Source of the DNA: a virus
IMG/VR virus record: IMGVR_UViG_3300020451_000305
Span: 1-58,380 of that record
Reading direction: 5' to 3' (one strand)
Length of the DNA stretch: 58,380 bases
How positions within the stretch are numbered: the first letter of the stretch is position 1; the number at the start of each line of letters is the position of its first letter. The notes below the pieces were generated by a model. It was not told the origin of the DNA, did no database searches, and saw only the letters and a list, made by a program, of their open reading frames with translations. A program made the translations under genes and the position numbers. Positions 1 to 8,000 of this stretch are shown here, one piece after another.

Positions 1-20
1 CCGAAGGGTCTTTTTTTTTT
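1..20 (-). terminator. Half of a UUCG-loop terminator cut by the window edge
   Basis: Read on the minus strand, the stop codon of the 93-residue ORF is followed at once by a run of ten A, then GACCC and TTCGG at the edge. This is the left arm and tetraloop expected of a rho-independent hairpin of the form A-tract, GACCC, UUCG, GGGUC, U-tract. The right arm and U-tract lie outside the window, so completion is inferred. If complete it would end the transcript of the gp13-gp16 and small-gene cluster, and the A/T tracts on both sides could let it work in both directions. Confidence 0.6.
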
Positions 21-300
21 ATGTAACAGGATATGCTTTGTCTGACATATAATCTTCTGGTTTAGGTACTGGTGCATAGAACCCTTCAGGTCCTTCATAC
101 TGAGGACCACTATTTCTTCTAAGTGGTCTTTGTATAAGATCAACAGTTTCGTTAAACCATCTATCCATTGATCTTCCCATAGCACGGTAAGAAGTACCAA
201 GATAAATCTGCCCTGCTACAACAGATACAGTAGCAGTTCCCCAGAACATATAGTAAAATCTAGACTTTACTTGTGCTCTAACTTTATCACGTTTGTTCAT
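19..300 (-). CDS. Conserved-looking small protein with one possible membrane segment, unknown function
   Basis: A 93-residue protein I do not recognise functionally. The N-terminus is basic (MNKRDKVRAQVKSR), followed by a hydrophobic stretch at about residues 15-36 (YYMFWGTATVSVVAG...) that could be a membrane anchor or signal anchor with the N-terminus in the cytoplasm. The C-terminal third is rich in proline and tyrosine (GPEGFYAPVPKPEDY). Its ATG overlaps the TAA of the upstream 99-residue gene as TAATG, which suggests translational coupling. It is the last gene before the terminator arm at the window edge. Its position downstream of the neck and terminase genes suggests late expression, but no role can be assigned. 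Confidence 0.75.
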   Translation of the reverse strand: MNKRDKVRAQVKSRFYYMFWGTATVSVVAGQIYLGTSYRAMGRSMDRWFNETVDLIQRPLRRNSGPQYEGPEGFYAPVPKPEDYMSDKAYPVT

Positions 301-599
301 TACCGATTTAATATATTCTTCAAGGGTAGCATCTCTACCTTAACTTTGTCAACTATTTGATCTATTATATTAATATCAATTCCCATAAACGGTTCGATGA
401 TACCTAACATCCTTAGTAAACCGTCTACAAACAATGCTAATGCTGTAAAACCTAAGATCATACTAATTACAGTCGCATCTCTATTGTGCTTCCTCATAGA
501 CTCTTCGTCTATAGCACGAGCCTCAGCAACTGCGTCGCTGATCATTTTATCTACTTCGTCTTTAGTATAACAAAGAGATTTAATACGATCATCTGTCAT
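300..599 (-). CDS. Small membrane protein, unknown function
   Basis: 99 residues. The N-terminal half is charged and probably helical (MTDDRIKSLCYTKDEVDKMI..., then DEESMRKHNRDAT). It is followed by a hydrophobic segment at about residues 44-68 (VISMILGFTALALFVDGLL) that would span the membrane once, and an amphipathic tail. Four bases separate its start from the stop of the 52-residue gene upstream, and its stop overlaps the next start as TAATG, so it belongs to a tightly packed operon of small genes. Size and single span would allow a holin or other membrane accessory role, but there is no specific evidence for lysis function. Confidence 0.75.
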   Translation of the reverse strand: MTDDRIKSLCYTKDEVDKMISDAVAEARAIDEESMRKHNRDATVISMILGFTALALFVDGLLRMLGIIEPFMGIDINIIDQIVDKVKVEMLPLKNILNR

Positions 600-602
600 T
601 AA

Positions 603-761
603 CTACAGAAGAATCGCACCAATAATAAATCCTTTAGCAAATGATATGCAAAGCATTTTATAGTCAGATAGTTTAAATCTATCTTGAAACTTTTTAATAA
701 GTTTCTTATCCCACTCGACAAACTTGTCGAAGTATTTTTGTGTTGTATCAGCTATTGCCAT
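603..761 (-). CDS. 52-residue protein with a hydrophobic C-terminus
   Basis: A short gene found by translating the gap between neighbouring ORFs. It starts MAIADTTQKYFDKFVEWDKK, continues with a basic, probably helical stretch, and ends in a hydrophobic tail (FAKGFIIGAILL) before TAG. The ATG overlaps the end of the upstream 40-residue gene by 14 bases, and the stop lies 3 bases before the next ATG, exactly the packing of its neighbours, which is the main argument that it is real. The hydrophobic tail suggests a membrane-associated peptide. I do not recognise a family. Confidence 0.65.
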   Translation of the reverse strand: MAIADTTQKYFDKFVEWDKKLIKKFQDRFKLSDYKMLCISFAKGFIIGAILL

Positions 762-870
762 TGTGACCTGGTTTTTGAGGACAGTTTGCTTCGTGTTTCT
801 CTATCCACCTCTGACAATTCCAATGATTCTTCGGAGGGGTGAGTCCACAGTATTTACACTTGATTTCCAT
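748..870 (-). CDS. 40-residue putative C2HC zinc-finger protein
   Basis: I chose the ATG at 870, which gives MEIKCKYCGL and 40 residues. An upstream in-frame start would overlap the previous gene by over 100 bases. The protein has Cys5-X2-Cys8 and, after 17 residues, His26-X3-Cys30, a C2HC-type zinc-binding spacing. Cys19 is also present. The tail is polar (PQKPGHNGNS). Function is unknown; zinc binding is inferred from the Cys/His spacing alone. It overlaps the 76-residue gene upstream by 17 bases and the 52-residue gene downstream by 14. Confidence 0.65.
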   Translation of the reverse strand: MEIKCKYCGLTPPKNHWNCQRWIEKHEANCPQKPGHNGNS

Positions 871-1084
871 TGTACTTGCTATTAAAGTCTTTGAATGATG
901 ACTGAAGGGATTTAGGCTCAGGTTCTTTTCCATACTTTTGAACCTTCCATTCATTGTGCATAGCACCTAGGATCCAAGCTTGGGATAGTCCTTTAGGACC
1001 ATTCGTCAAGAGTTCTTTTTGAAATGCTGACAACCTTGATTTAGAAGCAAGATATTCTTGCCTCCAACTATGATCAGTTTCCAT
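854..1084 (-). CDS. Small hypothetical protein (76 residues)
   Basis: I prefer the ATG at 1084 (METDHSWRQEYLASK...), which overlaps the upstream gene by 11 bases. An in-frame ATG at 1120 would add 12 residues that merely re-read the end of the upstream gene in another frame. Neither start has an obvious Shine-Dalgarno sequence. The protein is soluble and basic, with aromatic residues around SQAWILGAMHNEWKVQKYG. No family recognised. It is one of a run of overlapping small genes between gp16 and the terminator at the window edge. Confidence 0.65.
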   Translation of the reverse strand: METDHSWRQEYLASKSRLSAFQKELLTNGPKGLSQAWILGAMHNEWKVQKYGKEPEPKSLQSSFKDFNSKYNGNQV

Positions 1085-1565
1085 ATGAGTAAGATTTGTT
1101 TTTAACTTTTGTTTCCCCATAAGGGTTGGGACGATTAGGTTTTACTTGACCTAACTTCATACCCTTAGTTCCTGCTCTACGAGCAGTTGGGTTTAGTATA
1201 GCATCTTTTTTACCTTTTTTGGTAATTATGGAATCCTGATTGTATTCCTTACCAAGACGCTTCATCTGTTTCTTAAAAGTTCTGAACTTTTTCTTGGGTG
1301 CATTAACTACAATAGATGGTTCTCTTACAGTCTTTGTTTCTCCTGTCTTCTCATCTTTCTCTGCATATTTTCCTTCTACCTTTTTATAACCATATCCTAA
1401 ACTACGAACTTTTTTACCTAGTTCTTTATTCTTTGCTTTGTTTTCAGCACTAGATACGTTACCTCTGTTTGCTGTTAACTGTGCAGTATTACGTTGCATA
1501 GAGTTTCTAACAGCACGAGATAACCCACCTTCAGCAATGAATTGTTTAAAAGATAGAGTTGACAT
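1074..1565 (-). CDS. Basic protein, distant resemblance to DUF3293-like phage proteins
   Basis: 163 residues, very rich in lysine and arginine. The N-terminus MSTLSFKQFIAEGG is of a type often seen at the start of marine T4-like phage proteins. From about residue 26 the pattern TANRGNVSSAENKAKNKEL, then a GYGYKKVEGKY stretch, then LGKEYNQDSII resembles a family of short phage proteins I associate loosely with DUF3293. That link is from memory and weak. Its ATG overlaps the stop of the upstream 179-residue gene (TAATG). The basic character could mean nucleic-acid or capsid-interior binding, which is inference only. Confidence 0.7.
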   Translation of the reverse strand: MSTLSFKQFIAEGGLSRAVRNSMQRNTAQLTANRGNVSSAENKAKNKELGKKVRSLGYGYKKVEGKYAEKDEKTGETKTVREPSIVVNAPKKKFRTFKKQMKRLGKEYNQDSIITKKGKKDAILNPTARRAGTKGMKLGQVKPNRPNPYGETKVKNKSYSYGN

Positions 1566-2104
1566 TAGCCACCTACAATTTGAACTTGTTCTAATATAAC
1601 TGCGTTACTACCAGCAACACATTTAACTGCACGTTTTACTAATGGAATGTTTCCAGCAGTTGCATCAGCAGCACTGAGAGCATAGTCTCCACTTGCAGCA
1701 GATGAATCATAATCTGTTGTAATAGTGGAAGCAGTAATTGCTGTTACTTTCTTACCACCTGATGCTGCTGATTCAAAGTCAGATGTAAATCCATCTGTAT
1801 CACCACCATCAACTGTTTCTATATAATCTCCAACACTAAAAGTATGTCTACCACCACCTGAGAATCCTTCAGCAGTGATTACCATTGCAGCAGCGTCTGT
1901 TGCAGCAGCGATCTTAGCGTTCTTTGCTTTACCTACTGACAGTAAAACTGCTTCTCCAGCAGCAAGAGTAATAGCAGGACCCTCGTCAAATTTTATTGTG
2001 GATGCTGATGCAGCGTACGCACGTACGACACCAGATTTGACCACTATGTATGCAGTTCCTGAACCACTCACTGTCGTTGTATCTAATACATTTAAAACTG
2101 ACAT
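1565..2104 (-). CDS. Probable virion structural protein, unknown role
   Basis: 179 residues, low in charge and very rich in Ala, Ser, Thr, Gly and Val (for example STIKFDEGPAITLAAGEAV, AKIAAATDAAAMVITAEG). This is the composition of small beta-rich virion proteins such as decoration or head-tail proteins. No membrane segment or known motif is visible. It begins 24 bases after gp16 stops, with a possible late-promoter core GATAAATA in that gap, and its stop overlaps the next start as TAATG. A structural role is inferred from composition and neighbours. Confidence 0.65.
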   Translation of the reverse strand: MSVLNVLDTTTVSGSGTAYIVVKSGVVRAYAASASTIKFDEGPAITLAAGEAVLLSVGKAKNAKIAAATDAAAMVITAEGFSGGGRHTFSVGDYIETVDGGDTDGFTSDFESAASGGKKVTAITASTITTDYDSSAASGDYALSAADATAGNIPLVKRAVKCVAGSNAVILEQVQIVGG

Positions 2105-2127
2105 TGTGTTCCTATTCCTTTACTAAG

Positions 2128-2595
2128 TTATTTATCCTTTTGTTTCTTCAAAAATTTAGCAAGTTCAGCAGTAGAACCAACAAACATAGTATTGTTTGTT
2201 ACGTTACCTGGTATGCTTTTAGCACTACCACCACCTTGAACTTCATCTAATTTCTTTTGAAGATCCATAAGTTTGTCAGCAGTATCACCGACATTCTTAA
2301 TTAGATTACCAGCTACTTCATATGCACGTGGTGAATCTGATTGTTGTGCGACATCTAATATTCCATCTACTGCCTCTTGTCCTTTTTCAATCAAGGAATA
2401 AAACTGACCACGAGAATACTCATAATCTTTTAAGATCTGTTTTTGGATAGGAGTAGACTCAACAGGTTCTGCTAAATCGGAACTCGTGTCCTTAGTAATG
2501 TCACTAACAAGAGAAGTCTCAACCTCTAGTGCATCTTCGATGCCACCATAGATCTTACTCGTCTTGTCCTGTGGTTGGGTTTCTTGATTTTCCAT
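2128..2595 (-). CDS. gp16: Terminase small subunit, T4 gp16-like
   Basis: Small subunit of the DNA-packaging motor, which in T4 forms rings that regulate the large-subunit ATPase/nuclease gp17. The central part, DYEYSRGQFYSLIEKGQEAV, then ILDVAQQSDSPRAYEVAGNLIKN and a coiled-coil-like TADKLMDLQKKLDEV, is the typical gp16 signature. The ends are acidic or disordered. I chose the ATG at 2595 (MENQETQ), overlapping gp15 by 41 bases; an upstream in-frame ATG at 2637 would enlarge the overlap. It follows gp13-gp14-gp15 as in T4. Unlike T4, where gene 17 follows directly, only small unrecognised genes follow here up to the window edge. Confidence 0.85.
   Translation of the reverse strand: MENQETQPQDKTSKIYGGIEDALEVETSLVSDITKDTSSDLAEPVESTPIQKQILKDYEYSRGQFYSLIEKGQEAVDGILDVAQQSDSPRAYEVAGNLIKNVGDTADKLMDLQKKLDEVQGGGSAKSIPGNVTNNTMFVGSTAELAKFLKKQKDK
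2129..2136 (-). promoter_or_regulatory. Possible late promoter core GATAAATA
   Basis: The minus strand reads GATAAATA between the gp16 stop and the start of the 179-residue gene, 24 bases before that ATG. It fits the NATAAATA form reported for cyanophage late promoters (T4 consensus TATAAATA). It overlaps the gp16 stop codon. A single 8-base AT-rich match is weak evidence. Confidence 0.35.
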
Positions 2596-3355
2596 CAGTA
2601 AATTCAGAATATATTTCGTTGAAACCGAAGTTATCATCTGCGTCAGCAGTGAATGGATCGGGTTGAACTTGATAACGAACCTCTCTAGGTGCTGTTGTAT
2701 CTACCGCCATAGCAGTATCAACGATAGCAGTCTTGATAACCTTGCTACTAACATCAGTAACAGGTCCATAGAGATAAGTCTTAGCAGTAAATGCCAACGT
2801 GTAGATTAATGTTCTACGTGTTGTAAAATCTCCCTCATAGTCATCATCATAATTAACAGAGTTAAGTGTTACTGGGAAATCTTTTTTCTCACCAATAGCA
2901 TCGACCAAGTTAATAGTTATATTAAACATTGGTTGAAATATTGGAAGAATTTGTTCTAAGATTTGTAATCCATCATCTTGATTTTTAGAAAGAATAGCAA
3001 GTTCAAAATCCACATTATATGGAACTGGCATAAAAGACTTTTTAGTCTTACTACCATCATTATTATCAACGTGTCTTATCACCTGAGTTGGTGATACCTT
3101 TCTAGTAGAATCATATGAAAATCCAGATATCTCAAAAGATATTCTAGGTAAACTGATTTGAGTTGATCTGTCAGTAGTAGTTCCAGCTTGTGCTAAACGT
3201 GCTAGGAATTTATCTTTAGGACCATATGCCAAAGGTACTTTCATAACCTCTGTCTTAGATCCACTCACACGTCTAATTTCGATATTGTTAAACAAAGTAC
3301 CGAAACCAATAACCGTCTTACGAAATATCTCGTTGTATGAATACGTTCCTAACAT
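2555..3355 (-). CDS. gp15: Tail completion / sheath stabiliser protein, T4 gp15-like
   Basis: In T4, gp15 caps the tail tube and sheath and joins the tail to the neck. The 266-residue protein has the family pattern: an N-terminus with YNEIFRKTVIGFGTLFNNI followed by VPLAYGPKDKFLARL, a PRISFEISGFSYD segment, then ILEQILPIFQPMFNITINL and TTRRTLIYTLAFTAKTYLYGPV. These align by eye with T4 gp15 along most of its length, and the sizes match. Its ATG overlaps the gp14 stop (TAATG), and the order gp13-gp14-gp15 is that of T4. The C-terminus is acidic and looks disordered. Confidence 0.92.
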   Translation of the reverse strand: MLGTYSYNEIFRKTVIGFGTLFNNIEIRRVSGSKTEVMKVPLAYGPKDKFLARLAQAGTTTDRSTQISLPRISFEISGFSYDSTRKVSPTQVIRHVDNNDGSKTKKSFMPVPYNVDFELAILSKNQDDGLQILEQILPIFQPMFNITINLVDAIGEKKDFPVTLNSVNYDDDYEGDFTTRRTLIYTLAFTAKTYLYGPVTDVSSKVIKTAIVDTAMAVDTTAPREVRYQVQPDPFTADADDNFGFNEIYSEFTDGKSRNPTTGQDE

Positions 3356-4221
3356 TAACTAGAGCCTCCAATCTCTCCAAATGGATTTCCTTGTGAGAAG
3401 TCCAATATACTATCACCTTGTGTCTCAAAGAATGAGTTTTCATCAAACTCTGAGTTAGTATTATTTAGGGTATTATAGCTCGCTGTAGTATGTGCTGCCC
3501 CAGATGTCTGTCCAGTAACGGTTTCTGGGATTGTAAAGATACCCGATCTATTGTAAATTTGTAGTTGTCTTGTAGTAGCATCCCAAGACTTAACTTCAGC
3601 AGTTACGTTAGATGTACCACCAGCAATCTGTTCTCCAACTGTGTAAGTTCCTGTACCACCTGTAGCAAAGTTAAGAGTAATTGTTGTAGCAAAGTTTCTC
3701 TCTACTTGATCGATAGCATCCACACCTGTGTCGAAGTCTTCGTCGCTGTACTCGTATAGTTCACACTCTAGACCCCAAGTATGGATTTTACCTAACTGGA
3801 AGAATGGTTGTTCATACTGAACAAATTGTATTTGAAATAATTTTTGTGCTAGAGGGAAGTAAATCAAATCTCCTTCATTTGGTCTACCCTCTTGTACTAA
3901 TGTAGCGTTATCATCAACAAGAGATGTGAATCTTGTTCTTGATATTATGAATGTAACTTTATCAGATATTCTTACACCAAACTTAGAAAATAAATCTCCA
4001 TCTCCACCAAATCCTTCTACGTTCTCAAGATATGCTTCTATTAAATAAGCATCATCAAACTTAGATAATGAGTCCTCACCAAAGGCAGGATCTTCATCTA
4101 CTATAACTCTGGGAATATAGTAAACATCCTGACCAAACATTTTGATCTGTTCTATGACCAGTTCTTCAACTAAATTTTGTTCACCACTGGTTCCGTGTGT
4201 GAAGTAAGAATTAGTAGGCAT
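3355..4221 (-). CDS. gp14: Neck protein, T4 gp14-like, with an inserted beta module
   Basis: Head-completion/neck protein that in T4 works with gp13 to close the head-tail junction. The N-terminal two thirds match the family: TSGEQNLVEELVIEQIKMFGQDVYYIPR, then a D/E-rich loop and FGVRISDKVTFIISRTRF, PNEGDLIYFPLAQKLFQI and EQPFFQLGKIHTWGLECELYEYS. At about residues 187-255 there is an extra segment (YTVGEQIAGGTSNVTAEVKSWDATTRQL..., VTGQTSGAAHT) that recurs in neighbouring baseplate and tail proteins and probably accounts for the extra length over T4 gp14. Start and stop both overlap neighbours as TAATG. Confidence 0.9.
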   Translation of the reverse strand: MPTNSYFTHGTSGEQNLVEELVIEQIKMFGQDVYYIPRVIVDEDPAFGEDSLSKFDDAYLIEAYLENVEGFGGDGDLFSKFGVRISDKVTFIISRTRFTSLVDDNATLVQEGRPNEGDLIYFPLAQKLFQIQFVQYEQPFFQLGKIHTWGLECELYEYSDEDFDTGVDAIDQVERNFATTITLNFATGGTGTYTVGEQIAGGTSNVTAEVKSWDATTRQLQIYNRSGIFTIPETVTGQTSGAAHTTASYNTLNNTNSEFDENSFFETQGDSILDFSQGNPFGEIGGSS

Positions 4222-5039
4222 TATCCTATCATATCCATAGGTGGTGTTTCATATGTAGTTCTTAACTGTTCTTCTAACTTTTCTAGTTCCTCTACTGCAT
4301 CACCATAAATCTTTTCACCATTAAGAGTAACTCCACCAGGTAACTGAACATTTTGGAACTTGGTCAAATTTTGACCCCAGTATTTTTTAATCATAGATGT
4401 AGCATAATCTTTAACCCACAAAACATTGTATATCTTAGTATAGTTCGCAGGGTCTATCGCACTGATACATTCCATAACAACATACTCACCTTCTCTCACA
4501 TCAGTCAAAGTATCCATATCAATATACAACTTACCATCAGATGAATTAAACCTAGTTGGTTTCATTCCTTCTAGTAAGAAGTTAATAGTTTGAAGGTGTG
4601 TCTGAATCATATAGTAATGATGAAACTGTGTTGATGTAAAATCAAACAAGTCATTCAAACGTAACTGATATCTAATATCAAACATATTTGCAGTACCCTT
4701 ATCTTGGAAAGTAAAGATACCGTTCACTGATCTAATATGATCTGGCATTATCAAATAGTTTGACTGTGTTTTAAATACAGTTCCTGTGTTTCCTGCTTGT
4801 AAAGTATCACTACCAGTTTCCTCAATATCTGCTTGGAATCTTGTGATATCTTCAGCAGTAAACTGATGCTTCATATACATTCTTTCAGAACCACCGTAAT
4901 GATATTCCTGAAATTTTTCAATAGTATAATCTAAAGCATCATCAACCTGATCATCTGCTACGTTAACTTCTAGCACAGGTTTACCCAACCTACGCAAGGC
5001 ATATTCTTTTAATGTTGCTTTTGAATTAGGGGCAGCCAT
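4221..5039 (-). CDS. gp13: Neck protein, T4 gp13-like
   Basis: Head-completion protein of the portal-tail junction. The 272-residue protein opens with SKATLKEYALRRLGKPVLEVNV, ADDQVDDALDYTIEKFQEYH and YMKHQFTAEDITR, the standard start of T4-like gp13. It later carries DHIRSVNGIF, YQLRLNDLFDFTS and a core around CISAIDPANYTKIYNVLWVKDYATSMIKKYWGQNL with a KFQNVQLPGGVTLNGEKI tail. It starts 4 bases after the long fibre gene stops and overlaps gp14 as TAATG, keeping the T4 order 13-14-15-16. Late expression is likely, from the promoter upstream of the fibre or by read-through. Confidence 0.93.
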   Translation of the reverse strand: MAAPNSKATLKEYALRRLGKPVLEVNVADDQVDDALDYTIEKFQEYHYGGSERMYMKHQFTAEDITRFQADIEETGSDTLQAGNTGTVFKTQSNYLIMPDHIRSVNGIFTFQDKGTANMFDIRYQLRLNDLFDFTSTQFHHYYMIQTHLQTINFLLEGMKPTRFNSSDGKLYIDMDTLTDVREGEYVVMECISAIDPANYTKIYNVLWVKDYATSMIKKYWGQNLTKFQNVQLPGGVTLNGEKIYGDAVEELEKLEEQLRTTYETPPMDMIG

Positions 5040-5043
5040 TTAG

Positions 5044-8000
5044 TTAACTCCTTGCTAGTGCTAGTAGTGCAGTCTTAAGTTGTGCGACTGTTGTAATCGC
5101 AGCGTTATTACCAATCGCAACTAACTGAGTATAGATGTCATCTATGTCAGCATCGTTAGCGTCTGCCTTTGTACCTTGTGCAGCAGTAGCATATGCAGTA
5201 GAGGCAGTTGCAGCAGCAGTACCTAACGTAGGTTTACCAGTTAGGTCATTGTATGCTCCAGAGAATAATGTAGGTTTGCCAGTTAAGTCATTATATGCTC
5301 CACTGGTTGCTACAGTTGCTAAGTCACCTGGTTGTGTAGCAGATGCAGCAAGTGTTCCCTGTGCAGCAGTTGCATATGCTGATGAAGCAGTGGTAGCAGC
5401 AGATCCAAGTCCAAGAGTTGTCCTTGCAGCAGATGCTGATGCGTCATCAACTAATGTTAAACCAAATGTGCTGATAGCAGAAGCATCAAGTTTTCCAGTG
5501 ATACCAGCAACAACACGAGCATCAGCACGTGCGTTAGTGTAATAAAGATTGGTTGATCCTTCAGATAGATCATCAGTATTAGCAGCTGCAATACGTGCAT
5601 CTGCTCTAGCATTAGTGAAGTAAAGGTTAGTTGATCCTTCAGAAACATTATCTGTGTCAAACTCAGTAAAGTCTATTGCTAGATCAGCAGTAGTAAGTTT
5701 GATACCAGTTCCATATGTGAAGTGAGTTCTAGTTCTAGCAGCAGTTGTAAAGAGGTTAGATGAACCTTCAGTTACATTGTCTGTGTCAATGTCTGCCTGT
5801 GTAACTGATAGAGTTCCAGAACTATGTGTGATACCAGTTCCGTAAGTAAAGTGTGTCCTTGTTCTAGCAGCAGTTGTGAATAGATTTGTAGATCCTTCTG
5901 TTACATTGTCAGTATCGATCTGAGATTCAGTTACTGTTAGTTCACCACCAGCAGATAATGCAATACCATTACCATAAGTGAAGTGAGATCTTGTTCTTGT
6001 ATTTGTTGTGAATAGATTTGTAGAACCTTCAGTTACATTGTCTGTATTGATATCACTCTGTGTTACAGAAATAGTATCTGTGTTTAACTGAATACCTGTA
6101 CCATATACAAAATGTGTTCTTGTTCTTGCAGCAGTTGTAAAGAGGTTTGTAGAACCTTCAGTTACGTTATCAGTATTAATATCTACCTGTGTAACTGATA
6201 ATGTGTAACTATTAGCAGCATCATCATATACCTTAGTGATACCAGTTCCAGCAGTAAATAAATTGTTTACTCTGTCATCTACACGTTCGTCTGTAAAGTA
6301 TAGGTTAGTTGAACCTTCAGTAAGTGCATCAGTGTTGTGGTTTGCAATACTACCAACTTCAGATTCTCCGAAGGTAATCAAACCAGTAATGTTCATATTA
6401 CCTTGAACTTCAAAGTTCGTAGTAGATATAAAGTTAGTTACTGATAAAGTGTTAGAGAATGGGTTGTATCTAAGGTTAGCAGAGTCAACGTGAACTGACT
6501 GATTACCAGTGTTTCCACCCATAAATGCAGGATAGAACAGTGCGTTGTTGTTAGTCTCAGTAACAGCAACCTGTGTTGCAGTATCAGCATTACCTGTTAC
6601 GTCACCAGTTACATCACCAGTGATCTGACCTGTAACTCCAAGAGTTCCACCGAAGGTTACAGCATCGTCAACGTTTAATGTTCCCTTGATATCTGTGTTA
6701 CCAGATGCAGCAAGGATAGATGCTTTAACTCCAGCAGCACCACCAACAGAGAAGTTACCACCAACGTATGCTTTCTTCTTAACTGATAAACCACCATCTG
6801 TAGATATAGATGCAGAAGCATCAGAGTATCCAGTAGAATCAGTTACGTTATCTGCTTGTACAAGACCAGCAAATGTAGCATTACCAGATGTGACATCTAT
6901 ACCACTGTTAAAGTCAGCATTACCATCTACGTTAAGAGTAGAATCGAAGTCAACTGGGTTTGTAACATCTAAAGTTCCAGCAATATTAGTATTACCAGAT
7001 ACAGATGCAACAGTAAATTTACTACTATTGATGTTCAGTGAACCACCTAGATTCAATGTAGATTGAAGTGTAGCAATACCTGATGCAGTAAATGTAGATA
7101 GGTTTGTGTTCTGTGTTACACCTAATGTTCCAGCAACAGTTGTATTACCAGTAGGACCATCAACAGTGAAGTTTCCTGCACCTACATTGAAGTCATCTCC
7201 AATAAATGTCTTCTTAGCAACTGCTAAACCACCAGCAGTACGAACTGAAGCACCAGTATCTGTGGCAGATCCAGCGTCAGCAGTGTTTGTTGCTTTGAAT
7301 AATCCTTGAACTTCACCAACATCTTTAACAAGTAAATCATCATCAACAGTTAAGTCTGTGTATATTCTTGCACTTCCACCGATAGAAACGTTTCCACCTA
7401 TTCCTGCACCACCTGTTAATCTAAATGCACCACCAGCAGAGTGAGAACCAGAACTTAAAGATTGTGCAGTGCTGTTTGTGGCAGTAACAATTCCAGTAAC
7501 ACCAAATGTGGATGTTATATTTGTTGCCTCATCTACGTCTAGTGTTCCATCAATTACTGTGTTACCAGATGCAGCAGCAACTGTAAACTTAGTAGAAGCA
7601 ATATCAAAGTCACCAGATATGCTTGTAGTTCCAGCAACAGTTAAATTAGATCCTGATCCAACAATATTAACAGTAGAGTTGAGTGTTGCAATACCTGTAA
7701 GACCAAATGTTCCAGCAACAGTTGTATTACCAGTTACTGCGTCAACGTTAAACTTATTATTTGCAACTGCTAGATCATCACCAACATCAAATGTACCTGT
7801 GACATTTAAGTTACCACCAATATCTGCATCGTCAACAACGAATAAATCATCACCAACTCTAAGATCCAATCCAATTCCAGCACCACCACCAACAATTAAT
7901 GTTCCTGTAGAAGGTGATGTTGCATTAGTTGTATCGAATAATTTGATAGAACCAGCATCAATACCAGATCTTGTACCACCAAATACTTCAGATGTGTTAG

